Shown: positions 14,481 through 23,566 of the stretch, one piece after another
Layout of the letters: the number at the start of each line of letters is the position of its first letter
Position numbering within the stretch: position 1 is the first letter of the stretch
Origin: a virus
DNA: 34,731 bases
IMG/VR virus record: IMGVR_UViG_3300023174_003745
Coordinates: 1 to 34,731 of that record
Reading direction: 5' to 3' (one strand)
Translations under genes and position numbers: made by a program
Notes under the pieces: model-generated
What the model saw: only the letters and a program-made list of their open reading frames with translations
The model's database searches: none
Told to the model about the DNA's origin: nothing

Positions 14481-15377
14481 ATGGCTGAAACCAAAGACGC
14501 AGTACCAACAACAACACCACCTGCCCAGGTTGCTACGGGTCAACAACAAATACAAGTAAACGTAGATTATCTACGCACCACAAGGGTTCATATCTGTATG
14601 CCTTGTTATGGCGGCATGCTCACAGAAAGTTGTTTCATGAGCTATATAAAATGGTCAAACACTTGTCGTCAACTGGGAATTGATTGGACCATGGAAACCA
14701 TGACCAATGAAAGCCTTATTTCACGAGCCAGAAACACACTCACAGCCAAGTTCCTACACAACAAAGAATCAACACACCTGATGTTTATTGATGCCGACAT
14801 TGGCTGGGAACCTTGGCACCTGCTGGTCATGTTAAATGCACAAAAAGATGTCATCGGCGGATTATATCCAATGAAGAGCTTGCCGGTTAAGTGGTGTGTC
14901 AATGGCTTTGATGGCGCAGAAGTCAGTGAAGATGGTACCTTGCAAGAAGTATCAAAAACTGGCACTGGCTTCATGCTGATCAAACGTGATGTGTTTGAAA
15001 AACTCAATGCCCACCCAGCCACCAAGCCATTCATCAACGACATTGGTTTGCCTGCCGAACTCAACCCCTACATGAAGACCTACTTTGACACAGCAGTACG
15101 TGAAAATCGTTACTACAGCGAAGACTGGACATTCTGTGAAAACTGGCGTGATCTAGGCGGCAAGGTCTGGGTAGACAAGCGTGTCCTGCTCAAGCACACA
15201 GGAACCTATGTGTTTGATTTCCAAACCCAGGACCAACTGTATCGAGACCTGCATGCCTTGGCTGTGCAAAATGGTGTGGCTGCTCCTGTGGACAACAAGC
15301 CTGTAGAACCTCTCAAACCAGTGGAAGCCAAGGTTTTAGCCACCAGCAAACCCAACAAAGGCAAAAAAGCCAAGTAA
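14481..15377 (+). CDS. GT-A fold glycosyltransferase
   Basis: A 298-residue protein. After a Pro/Thr/Gln-rich start comes a nucleotide-sugar transferase domain: VHICMPCYGGM, SLISRARNTLTAKFL, HLMFIDADIGW with the DxD metal site (near 97-99), VIGGLYPMK and later DWTFCENWRDLGGKVWVD. This arrangement is common in phage-encoded GT-A enzymes related to family 2. Donor and acceptor are unknown; phage DNA, virion proteins or host glycans are candidates. AGAGGA is well placed before the ATG. A Lys/Pro-rich tail ends in GKKAK. Confidence 0.8.
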   Translation: MAETKDAVPTTTPPAQVATGQQQIQVNVDYLRTTRVHICMPCYGGMLTESCFMSYIKWSNTCRQLGIDWTMETMTNESLISRARNTLTAKFLHNKESTHLMFIDADIGWEPWHLLVMLNAQKDVIGGLYPMKSLPVKWCVNGFDGAEVSEDGTLQEVSKTGTGFMLIKRDVFEKLNAHPATKPFINDIGLPAELNPYMKTYFDTAVRENRYYSEDWTFCENWRDLGGKVWVDKRVLLKHTGTYVFDFQTQDQLYRDLHALAVQNGVAAPVDNKPVEPLKPVEAKVLATSKPNKGKKAK

Positions 15378-15388
15378 CTAACGTCCGG

Positions 15389-15394
15389 TAAATA
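15389..15394 (+). promoter_or_regulatory. TAAATA box 8 bases before the giant gene
   Basis: GGTAAATACAG ends 8 bases before ATG 15403, and there is no Shine-Dalgarno sequence. A 12-bp palindrome, GTTCATATGAAC (15397-15408), covers the start codon. A very short-leader or leaderless late transcript is inferred. Confidence 0.5.
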
Positions 15395-15402
15395 CAGTTC
15401 AT

Positions 15403-18400
15403 ATGAACATTCTTGAACTGGACACCTATGATCTTGGCGACGCTGTCAAGTTCAACGACCGATTAAACCCACGTTTGTTTGGCCCGGACGAACGCCTACG
15501 ACCCGAGGTGCGTGAGCAACTCATGGCCATTGCCGAAGATTTTCAGCAGTTTTTGGGCGTCAAGGACCTGGAATTAAAAGACATCACTGTATCGGGCTCC
15601 AATGCCGCATACACCTACACTCCACACAGTGACATAGATCTACACCTGGTGGTAGACTTGCCCGAAGCCGATGCTTCGGAAGTCTACAGAGAATTGTTTG
15701 ATGCCAAAAAGTATGCCTATAATGATCAGCACAATATCACCATTGGTGGATATGATGTGGAACTGTATGTGCAAGATGCCAACAAGACTCATCACAGCCA
15801 AGGCATTTATTCAGTGCTCAACAATGACTGGGTCGCAGTTCCCAAGCGTCGTCGGCCCGATGTTGACGACATATCAGTAAAATCAAAGTTTGAAGATCTT
15901 GGTCACAGGATCGAAGATACCATTGCCACCGGTGACTATGAAAAGATTTCAGCCTTGGCCGACAAGATCAAGACTTATCGACAAGCCGGTCTAGATGCAC
16001 ACGGTGAGTTTGGTCCTGAAAACTTGGCATTCAAGATACTGCGCAAACAAGGTCTGATCGAAAAGTTATATGCGGCTCGCAACGAAGCCAAAGATCGCTT
16101 GTTGAGCCTAGATGAGCGCAAGAAAAAGAAAAAGAAAACCAAATACGGCTATGGTGGCTACTGGTATCCAGGCACTGCCTATGCTGGGCAAGATCATCCA
16201 GCTGGCACCGAAGGTGGCGATGGCGGTGGTGGCGGTGGTGACGGTGGTGAAAGCATTAAAGAATCTGCCGAAACTTCAGATGAAGATATCCTGCGAAACT
16301 TCGTAAACTTCTGTGTAAAAGAATTGAAAATCGAGCAGATGCCACGTGTGAAATTGCGCAGAGATCCACAGTGGCCCGCGGTACACAAGACCTTTGGTCG
16401 CTACAATGACGATGCCAAAACACTAGAAGTGGCCTGGGGTCAACGGCACATCATGGATGTGCTACGCACTGTGGCACACGAACTCACACACAAACATCAA
16501 CACGAGCGTGAAGGTCATCGCATGGGACCCGATGCTGGCGAAACTGGCAGTGCCTATGAAAACGAAGCCAATGCCCGAGCTGGCGTGCTCATGCGTGACT
16601 ATGGTCGTCTTCATCCAGAATATTTTGCCCACGGCCAAGCCAAACAACTGTCTGGCAACGAAATCGAAGAAGGCTGGCGAGAAAAAGCCGCTGGTGTGGT
16701 TGCCGCGGCATGCATAGCAGGCACATCGGGTTGCAGCAGTACTGGTCAAATCATAAAGACCACACAAGATGTGGGTCGCACCGCACAGACCATTAGCAAG
16801 ATGACACGTGCCGGTGTTCAAGATGAAATGAGTCAGGAACTCAGAAACTTCATACGTGCTCAAGGCGGCGATCCCAACGCACAGAATCTTTCAACCTTGT
16901 ATCGTTGGCAAAAAAGAATGGAGCAATCAAAACAGACTCCTCCACAACAAAACGAATCAGCTTCGGGATACATACCAACAAAAAAGCAGGCCAAGGATCC
17001 ACGCTTCAGCATGGCCCTCACTGTAGACATCAAACCCGGACAAGTGGGCAAAGAAGCCAACAAGTTAAAACTTAAAACCGATCGGCAAGGTCAGCCACAG
17101 ATTGCCAACCCCAATGGCCTGTTTGAAACCTTGATGTTGGAATACGAAAAGTTTGATGAAAAGAAGCTGTTTGCTTTGGCCGACGAAGACTACAGTCCCG
17201 ATGAACCACCAGGCCCAGAGTTCAAACCCACCATGCCTCGTGGCACAGTGCGTGTAGATGTGAGCGATGTGTATGACTGGTACAAACTAGGCCAACACAT
17301 TGCCAACATGAAGGGCTTAGGAAAACATGATTTTGGCAAGGGACCACCCAGCACTATCATCAGCTTTGGTGATGAAGATGAAGAACACAAGTTCATCGGT
17401 GATCTAGAAGCCACAGGCTTGGATGTCACTGACATTGATCCTCGAGATCCCCAACAACCGCCTGGCAAGAAGATCAAGACTGATCCCACTTACAACGTGG
17501 ATGAAGTCATACAGACTCCGGTGCCCAAAGGCAAGGACGCTGAACAATACTATAAGTTTATTGTAGGCAAAGCCAAAATGGGCAGACCCTTGACTCGGGC
17601 CGAGCAAGACTATGTAAAAATGTATCAAGTGTATCGTCAGCAGAAGTTGGCAGAATTCGCTCCTGGCGCCCAGCGTGACGACCGCGGTCCCGACGAAGAA
17701 GAAATACTGCGTCAATATGCGGCCCAGTGGTACAACGGTGATGAAGATCTCCGAGTTGAAAAATTACTGGCCACCATGGGCTGGGAAATTGGCCAAAATG
17801 AAGACGAAGCCGGCGGTGCGTTTGTGATACGCCGTGGTGACATCAACGGCGATAGTTTTATAAGCTGGACTGATGCAGAACTCTCTGCCTTGAATGAAAT
17901 CAGCGATGAACTACGCCGTAGTTATTTAGGTCGTGCTGGCCAGCAAGTTGATCGCAGACAGACTCGCATGGCCCAGGTCAGAGATAGACTCAACAAGGGC
18001 TACGAAATATACCACGCTGAAGATCCCACTTTCATAGTCCACAGATTTGAAGCCAACACACCTGGCGAAGCACGACGCTATTACGAAACGTTTATTGATA
18101 GCTACGAGAGTGATCGAGACTTTGATTTGCAACTGCGTAGAGCCACAGGTTTGATGGAAGCATTCAACGCACCCTATCCAATGACTTGGGAACACAGCAA
18201 AGATTCACACGATGCCCTGGTTAAACTGCCAGATGGTACCAACCTCAGCATTATGTTTAGTAAAGAATACATGTTTGGCAACGAAGAAGATTGGCATGTT
18301 GAATTTTGGCGAAACAACAGTCAAGAAGTCACAGGTGAAGGTGATGCCCAACGAGTATTTGCCACGGTACTGAATGCTATCCAACAGTTTATCAAAATGG

Positions 18401-21400
18401 AAGACCCAGAGCGTATTCGTTTCAGTGCCTCTAAAGATCAAGAAGCGGATAGTCGAACAAACTTATACGGTAGTCTGGTCCGGCGTTATGCCAATGCCTG
18501 GGGTTATGAAGTAGACTCTTCTGAATACGGTGGATCAACAGTATTTAATTTTTATAAACTCTACGAACAAGACTTGAATGAAGACGAAGAACTAGACGAA
18601 GTCAAAATGAGTCCCGGTGCATTGGAAAAGTTTGCTACGTCTGACGCCGCCAAAGGCATACGTGCTGGCTTTGAAGCCGAACTCATATTCCGCGATACCC
18701 AGGGCGAAGCCGATGAAATGGATCCCGAACCCGACTACGATGCCGACGAGCGTGCCTACAGCATACAGCAGGTCATTGAGTTCTTTGACAATGACGAATA
18801 CGGTTATGGACTCAGCGACAGAGAACGCCGCAGGCTGGAAGATGGCCTGGACGAAACCTACATGAACTGGCGTGATGAAAAGATCACGAGTGATTTCCGC
18901 AACGAAGCTGAAGACCTGATCCGTGAACGACTGCTTGAAGAAACTCCCATGAGCGAGCGCATACACATGTATCTCACTGACAGTGAACAAATGTCAGACA
19001 AAGAAGCAGATAAGATCATAGCCGCTGGTGTCGACGCACCCAAATTTACCACCAGCAAAGAGCAACAAGCCTATGCGGCACAAAATCCCTACTATCAAGC
19101 ATACCTAGACGCCCTTGACGCAGCCGAGCTAGAACTGGATGAGAGTGTGGAATACAGTGTGAGTCAACAAGATGGGTACTGGGACGAAGCCTTGGATGAT
19201 TACCGCGACGACTATTCCGGTGACGATGACAGTTTCTTCAGTGATGTTGGCCTGCGTTGGATGAGCGATATTGCCAACGAGTTCAACTTGGACTGGCCTG
19301 TGTGGAACATGGATGCCCGCGGTAACTCAGGCAGCCGAGACTGGGAAACCATTGGTGCCTTGTTGCAGGATGCTGTGGACATGCCAATAAAAGTCAGCAC
19401 CAACTATCATAGCACCACACGCAGAGAAGGTCAGTGGATCATAGAACCCGACAGTAGCCTGAGTCCCGACGATCCTGATGACGAAGCTGGCCTGGAAATA
19501 GTAAGCCCGCCCATGCCCCTGCTCACAGCCATAGAAAAATTACGAGCTGTGGTAGACTGGGCCAACGATCCCAAGACTGGCAACGCATATACCAATAGTT
19601 CAACGGGCCTGCACATGGGCGTGAGCCTACCCACCATGAAGTCTGAGGATGCTGGTGAAGATACTGGTATTGACTATGTTAAGTTGATCCTGTTCATGGG
19701 CGACAAGTATGTTCAACAGCAGTTTGGCCGCACAGCCAACACATATTGTGCGTCAGCCTTGGACAAGCTAAAACAAAATATCAAAGGCAAGCGGTCAGAT
19801 CCTGCCGGTGTGGTCAAACTCTTACAGCACGGACTAACCGAACTGGCCTACAAGGAACTGCAAAAAGGCGTAGGCACTAGCAAGTATACCTCGGCACACG
19901 TACAACCCGGCTACATCGAATTTCGTAGCCCCGGAGGTGACTGGTTGGCCAAGGCCGATGAAGAAATAGGTGTGTTGGAAAACACCATGTTGCGTTTTGC
20001 CCGGGCCATGGCCATAGCCGGCGATCCCAGTGCCGAACGACAGGAGTATGCCAAGAAGCTGTACAAGTTGGTCACCGAAGACAATCCTGAATATGCGGAC
20101 CAACTGCGCCTGTTTAGTGAATTTTCAGCAGGAACCATCAACAAAGAACAGCTCAAGAAACAGTGGGCCGAGACTGTGCTACAGAAAGAGTTACCTGGCA
20201 CTGGCAAAGAAGAATACGAAGTCTTTCGCAGAGACAACAAGGACAGCCCCGATGCTACAGTGGGCACATTGTATGCCCGGGACTATGATGATGCCTATGA
20301 TCAGTTCTTGCGACAGTATGGTAGAGATATCAACGAGCTAGATGTGCGTATCAAACAGCCTTGGTTTGATGTGTTTGATGACACAGGCAAGATAGTGCGA
20401 ACCATACGGGCAAAAGACGTTGATACGGCCACAGATCGGGCACAATATGAATTTGGAGAAAGGTGGACCGATGCCTGGAAGATATATCGCAGACCCGATA
20501 ACACACCTGAACCCAAGGCCAGCCCCAGGGCCCAGGTGGCCAAGCGAATTGTAAAACCACAGGCACCTGCAGTGGGCGATGATGAAGCGTCGGATTGGGA
20601 AGCAGTTTATAAACCCACAGGACGAGTGTTTGATACTCTGGCCCATGCAGATACTTCTCAGGCCTTGGCCTGGAGAGACAGTGTCATGCGCAATCATGGA
20701 TTCACCAATGTCAGTGATATTATGGTGCGCAGAGTAGGGCATCAGCAGGCCGCAGATGCCCGCAGAGATAGTGTAGACTTGCAACGTAATTTAGGTGTCC
20801 AAGATGTGGATATTGATGTTACACAAAACTTTGAACCACGCCGACAGAACTATGAGTTGGTGTCAGATGAGGATCCAGATCGTGTCGTACACCGTATGAA
20901 CAATGCCACAGCCGACGAAGTGCGTGCCTGGATAGCTCAACAAGAGCAAGGCGGTATGCCCGCAGGATTCTTAAGAACAAGAATAGTTGCAGAAGCTATA
21001 GATCCTGTGTCAGGAGCAGGTGCTGTGCCTCCTAGACTGGATCCCAAAAACACAAGCAAGAAAACAGTAGAACCAACTGAAAAAGTATTCAAAAACCCGG
21101 TAAAGGGCTTGCCCTTCAAGAGTACCATTGGACAAGCTATCAGCCAGAAGGATCTGGAGAACATGACCCAGCAGATACAAGTGGCTAGGAAGCTAGGCGA
21201 CAGTGTCATGGAAATGGAAGACACTCCACCCGAAGTACTCAAGGCCTTGGATCTAGCCGCACAGAAGAATGGTTATCGGAACTGGGCCGATGTTAAGGCC
21301 AACCCCCGCAGTAGCAGTGCTGTGATGACTGTGGCTAAATTGGCCAACACCATCATGAGGACTACGGGTCCGCATCATGAAAAATTGTTTTACAAAAGCA

Positions 21401-21585
21401 AGACAGACGAAAACTTTGCTGACAAGAAAGTCTCGGGCAAAAGCCGTCCTGGTCGCGTCAAACGTGCTGGTGCTAGTTGCGCAGGTTCAGTCACAGATCT
21501 ACGTGCTCGTGCTAAAAATTCTTCGGGCGAAAAGGCAAAAATGTATCATTGGTGTGCTAACATGAAAGCAGGAAAGAAAAAATGA
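15403..21585 (+). CDS. Giant multidomain protein: MNT nucleotidyltransferase, HExxH metalloprotease, amidoligase-like
   Basis: A 2060-residue protein, the largest in the window. Residues about 60-125 form a pol-beta-like nucleotidyltransferase (GS at 65-66, HSDIDLHL with DxD near 77-79, later VELYV). A glycine linker (about 270-282) leads to a zinc-protease-like domain with HELTH at 359-363. A short Ala-rich hydrophobic patch with Cys lies near 430-445. Residues about 1067-1560 match the putative amidoligase family: GFEAELIF, LEIVSPPMPL, GLHMGV (1402-1407) and YIEFRSPGGDW (about 1504). Repeats of an alpha/beta unit follow, and a basic Cys tail (RAGASCAG, YHWCANMKAGKKK). (I/L)xE tripeptides occur at 285-287, 421-423, 749-751, 917-919 and 1064-1066, mostly at domain borders. 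A capsid-packaged polyprotein cut by the prohead protease is inferred. It begins behind a late-type box. Confidence 0.75.
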   Translation: MNILELDTYDLGDAVKFNDRLNPRLFGPDERLRPEVREQLMAIAEDFQQFLGVKDLELKDITVSGSNAAYTYTPHSDIDLHLVVDLPEADASEVYRELFDAKKYAYNDQHNITIGGYDVELYVQDANKTHHSQGIYSVLNNDWVAVPKRRRPDVDDISVKSKFEDLGHRIEDTIATGDYEKISALADKIKTYRQAGLDAHGEFGPENLAFKILRKQGLIEKLYAARNEAKDRLLSLDERKKKKKKTKYGYGGYWYPGTAYAGQDHPAGTEGGDGGGGGGDGGESIKESAETSDEDILRNFVNFCVKELKIEQMPRVKLRRDPQWPAVHKTFGRYNDDAKTLEVAWGQRHIMDVLRTVAHELTHKHQHEREGHRMGPDAGETGSAYENEANARAGVLMRDYGRLHPEYFAHGQAKQLSGNEIEEGWREKAAGVVAAACIAGTSGCSSTGQIIKTTQDVGRTAQTISKMTRAGVQDEMSQELRNFIRAQGGDPNAQNLSTLYRWQKRMEQSKQTPPQQNESASGYIPTKKQAKDPRFSMALTVDIKPGQVGKEANKLKLKTDRQGQPQIANPNGLFETLMLEYEKFDEKKLFALADEDYSPDEPPGPEFKPTMPRGTVRVDVSDVYDWYKLGQHIANMKGLGKHDFGKGPPSTIISFGDEDEEHKFIGDLEATGLDVTDIDPRDPQQPPGKKIKTDPTYNVDEVIQTPVPKGKDAEQYYKFIVGKAKMGRPLTRAEQDYVKMYQVYRQQKLAEFAPGAQRDDRGPDEEEILRQYAAQWYNGDEDLRVEKLLATMGWEIGQNEDEAGGAFVIRRGDINGDSFISWTDAELSALNEISDELRRSYLGRAGQQVDRRQTRMAQVRDRLNKGYEIYHAEDPTFIVHRFEANTPGEARRYYETFIDSYESDRDFDLQLRRATGLMEAFNAPYPMTWEHSKDSHDALVKLPDGTNLSIMFSKEYMFGNEEDWHVEFWRNNSQEVTGEGDAQRVFATVLNAIQQFIKMEDPERIRFSASKDQEADSRTNLYGSLVRRYANAWGYEVDSSEYGGSTVFNFYKLYEQDLNEDEELDEVKMSPGALEKFATSDAAKGIRAGFEAELIFRDTQGEADEMDPEPDYDADERAYSIQQVIEFFDNDEYGYGLSDRERRRLEDGLDETYMNWRDEKITSDFRNEAEDLIRERLLEETPMSERIHMYLTDSEQMSDKEADKIIAAGVDAPKFTTSKEQQAYAAQNPYYQAYLDALDAAELELDESVEYSVSQQDGYWDEALDDYRDDYSGDDDSFFSDVGLRWMSDIANEFNLDWPVWNMDARGNSGSRDWETIGALLQDAVDMPIKVSTNYHSTTRREGQWIIEPDSSLSPDDPDDEAGLEIVSPPMPLLTAIEKLRAVVDWANDPKTGNAYTNSSTGLHMGVSLPTMKSEDAGEDTGIDYVKLILFMGDKYVQQQFGRTANTYCASALDKLKQNIKGKRSDPAGVVKLLQHGLTELAYKELQKGVGTSKYTSAHVQPGYIEFRSPGGDWLAKADEEIGVLENTMLRFARAMAIAGDPSAERQEYAKKLYKLVTEDNPEYADQLRLFSEFSAGTINKEQLKKQWAETVLQKELPGTGKEEYEVFRRDNKDSPDATVGTLYARDYDDAYDQFLRQYGRDINELDVRIKQPWFDVFDDTGKIVRTIRAKDVDTATDRAQYEFGERWTDAWKIYRRPDNTPEPKASPRAQVAKRIVKPQAPAVGDDEASDWEAVYKPTGRVFDTLAHADTSQALAWRDSVMRNHGFTNVSDIMVRRVGHQQAADARRDSVDLQRNLGVQDVDIDVTQNFEPRRQNYELVSDEDPDRVVHRMNNATADEVRAWIAQQEQGGMPAGFLRTRIVAEAIDPVSGAGAVPPRLDPKNTSKKTVEPTEKVFKNPVKGLPFKSTIGQAISQKDLENMTQQIQVARKLGDSVMEMEDTPPEVLKALDLAAQKNGYRNWADVKANPRSSSAVMTVAKLANTIMRTTGPHHEKLFYKSKTDENFADKKVSGKSRPGRVKRAGASCAGSVTDLRARAKNSSGEKAKMYHWCANMKAGKKK

Positions 21586-22196
21586 AAAAAATATTATTGG
21601 CATCAGTCGTAGTGATAGTGATCGCAGGGTTGATATTCCACTTCACAGACATAACAAAGCCTGGCTCCGACAAAGCCCAATCAAAGACCACTTCGGGTCT
21701 AACAGTGTGTGATGGTGAATATGCGTTGTGTGCGGCTTCAACCTGTAAACCCACAAACAAAATGATCACCGGCAACAATGGCGTAGCATATCCAGAAGTG
21801 GAATGCCGTTGCCCTATACTGACAGGTCGTGCCATTGCTGACACCAAGGCCGGCAACATGCAAGGCTCATGCATAGCTACCGATAGCAAACATGTATGGA
21901 GCCTGTTTGCTCCCAAGGTATACTATCCACAGGAAGCCAGCAACTTCAGCAACAAACCCAAGGACATGAAGGCCACAGTGCAAAAGTGTGATGCCAGTCT
22001 GAATCTTGGTGCCAAATCCAGCAACTGTTTTAGTTGGAACTGTGTAAAGGGTGCCGATGGTATTGCTGTGTGTTCGTGCCCCACTGGACAAGTTCCTCCG
22101 GCTACCACATTCTTGACCGAAGCTGGCCAAGGCAACCCTGAGGCATGCAGTCAGTATCCTGTGAGTTTACCCATACAGAATCCACCTGGAAACTAA
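21582..22196 (+). CDS. Cys-rich exported or membrane-anchored protein
   Basis: A 204-residue protein whose ATG overlaps the stop of the giant gene. An uncleaved or weakly cleaved signal anchor (MKKILLASVVVIVIAGLIFHF) is followed by an extracytoplasmic region with about 13 Cys in CxxxxxxxC-type groups (CDGEYALC, CRCPILTG, CFSWNC, CSCPTG). Multiple disulfides in the periplasm are likely. Pro-rich ends and Gly/Asn linkers give it an EGF-like or knottin-like look. I do not recognise a family. Translational coupling to a late structural-type gene could point to a virion or periplasm-acting role. Confidence 0.65.
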   Translation: MKKILLASVVVIVIAGLIFHFTDITKPGSDKAQSKTTSGLTVCDGEYALCAASTCKPTNKMITGNNGVAYPEVECRCPILTGRAIADTKAGNMQGSCIATDSKHVWSLFAPKVYYPQEASNFSNKPKDMKATVQKCDASLNLGAKSSNCFSWNCVKGADGIAVCSCPTGQVPPATTFLTEAGQGNPEACSQYPVSLPIQNPPGN

Positions 22197-23381
22197 ATGC
22201 GAGCGCAAGAACTGGGATCCGGCAAGCTGGTCATATTTGACATTGATGATACCTTGGTCAACACCGACACACGAGTCAATGTTGTACGAGACGGCCAAGT
22301 CATTAAGCAGTTGAACAGCCACGACTTCACTCACTACAAGCTGGGTCCTGGCGAAACATTTGATTTTGGTGCTTTCAAAGATGCCCGAGAGTTTTTTACC
22401 AAAGCCCGACCCATACCTGGCATGATTAAACAACTCAAGCATGACATAGCCACAGGCAATCGAGTGATCATGCTCACAGCACGCAGTGACTTCAATGACC
22501 GTGATGTGTTCTTGGACACCTTTAGACGTTTTGGCATAGACATGGATCAAGTTCACGTGTATCGTGCAGGTAATCTTGCCATCAAAGCGGCCACCGAAGA
22601 AAAGAAAAAAATCATTCTCAAGCACCTGTTGGGCAAAGAGCACTTTGACAAGCTGATCATGTACGATGACTCAGTTCCAAACCTTAACGCTTTTTTAAGC
22701 CTGAAACAAGATTATCCCTACAGCAAATTTTACGCCTGGCATGTGGACCCAAATGGTCAGGCCACGGAATACCATAGAACCGACGAAGGACAAGTCATGG
22801 AGATCGCACGAATCCCAGTGGGAGATTTTGGTGACAAAGACACTATCATACCCATGCGTGAGCCACGCAGTTCACAACCCTTGCCCGGTGGCAGTGGCTA
22901 TACCTATGCTGTCAAAAGCACAGCCAACCGCCGAGAAATAACCTTGTTTGATCAGGGCAAGATCATAGCCGAAATGGATCTCATTGACAGTGTATATCCC
23001 GCTAATACCTGGGAAGTGTCGGCCATTGTGGTAGATCCTGACTACCGTGGCCAGGCCCTGGGCTTGGCATTGTATGGCATAGCACTCAGTGAGTTGAAGC
23101 TGACACTGAGAGCAGGCCGCACACAAACTCGACACGGTCAGGCCATGTGGCTCAAACTAAATCAGATACCTGGAGTAGAAATACGCGGTGTTACCAAAGC
23201 ACGACGCAGTCAATACCGAGAGCGATCTGGCAATGAAATCCTAGGTCAAAACAAACAGTATGTGTGGTACACCTTTCCTGTAGAACCTGGGTCACGCAGC
23301 ATGCGTAGTGGTCAGCGAGGAGTAGCTTTATACAGCTATGATACACCCAGTACCATGATAGCACAGTGGAGAGGCCAATGA
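22197..23381 (+). CDS. HAD phosphatase / GNAT acetyltransferase fusion
   Basis: A 394-residue protein starting MRAQELG, a degenerate version of the capsid tag. The N-terminal domain (about 10-185) is a HAD-superfamily hydrolase: FDIDDTL with the nucleophile Asp15 and Asp17, MLTARS as motif II, a Lys region, and MYDDSVPN as motif IV. It resembles polynucleotide or nucleotide phosphatase types. The C-terminal half (about 230-390) has a GNAT core: VSAIVVDPDYRGQALGLALY with the acetyl-CoA loop. Joining the two activities is unusual; removal of a phosphate followed by acetylation of one molecule is possible but unproven. Its stop overlaps the next start. Confidence 0.75.
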   Translation: MRAQELGSGKLVIFDIDDTLVNTDTRVNVVRDGQVIKQLNSHDFTHYKLGPGETFDFGAFKDAREFFTKARPIPGMIKQLKHDIATGNRVIMLTARSDFNDRDVFLDTFRRFGIDMDQVHVYRAGNLAIKAATEEKKKIILKHLLGKEHFDKLIMYDDSVPNLNAFLSLKQDYPYSKFYAWHVDPNGQATEYHRTDEGQVMEIARIPVGDFGDKDTIIPMREPRSSQPLPGGSGYTYAVKSTANRREITLFDQGKIIAEMDLIDSVYPANTWEVSAIVVDPDYRGQALGLALYGIALSELKLTLRAGRTQTRHGQAMWLKLNQIPGVEIRGVTKARRSQYRERSGNEILGQNKQYVWYTFPVEPGSRSMRSGQRGVALYSYDTPSTMIAQWRGQ

Positions 23382-23566
23382 AAGCCCGAGAAATATATCC
23401 CAAATACAAGTTATGGACCGCACCTGTGCGTATCCAACAACCCAACTACGTGGGCTACATAGACGTCACGGTCACAGCCGACAACATGTCTGATGCACGC
23501 CGACTCATGCGTGCTCAGTACGGAGTGCCTGACTGGCATGTGGGCAGTGTCAAGGAAGTAAAATGA
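23378..23566 (+). CDS. Small protein with tag-like N-terminus (62 aa)
   Basis: From ATG 23378 (overlapping the upstream TGA) the product begins MKAREIYPKY, similar to the MRAxE tags of its neighbours but without the (I/L)xE. The body is a beta-beta-alpha unit: YIDVTVTADNMSDARRLMRAQYG, then WHVGSVKEVK. Similar units of alternating strand and AR..L.AQYG helix are seen as repeats in the giant protein region about 1600-1800. The role is unknown; small internal protein suspected. An in-frame ATG at 23366 is a less likely start. Confidence 0.6.
   Translation: MKAREIYPKYKLWTAPVRIQQPNYVGYIDVTVTADNMSDARRLMRAQYGVPDWHVGSVKEVK

Noticed and set aside
16190-16255. GGTGGC run as a microsatellite or slippage site
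   Set aside because: Explained as a glycine linker between two domains in frame; no frameshift is seen on either side.
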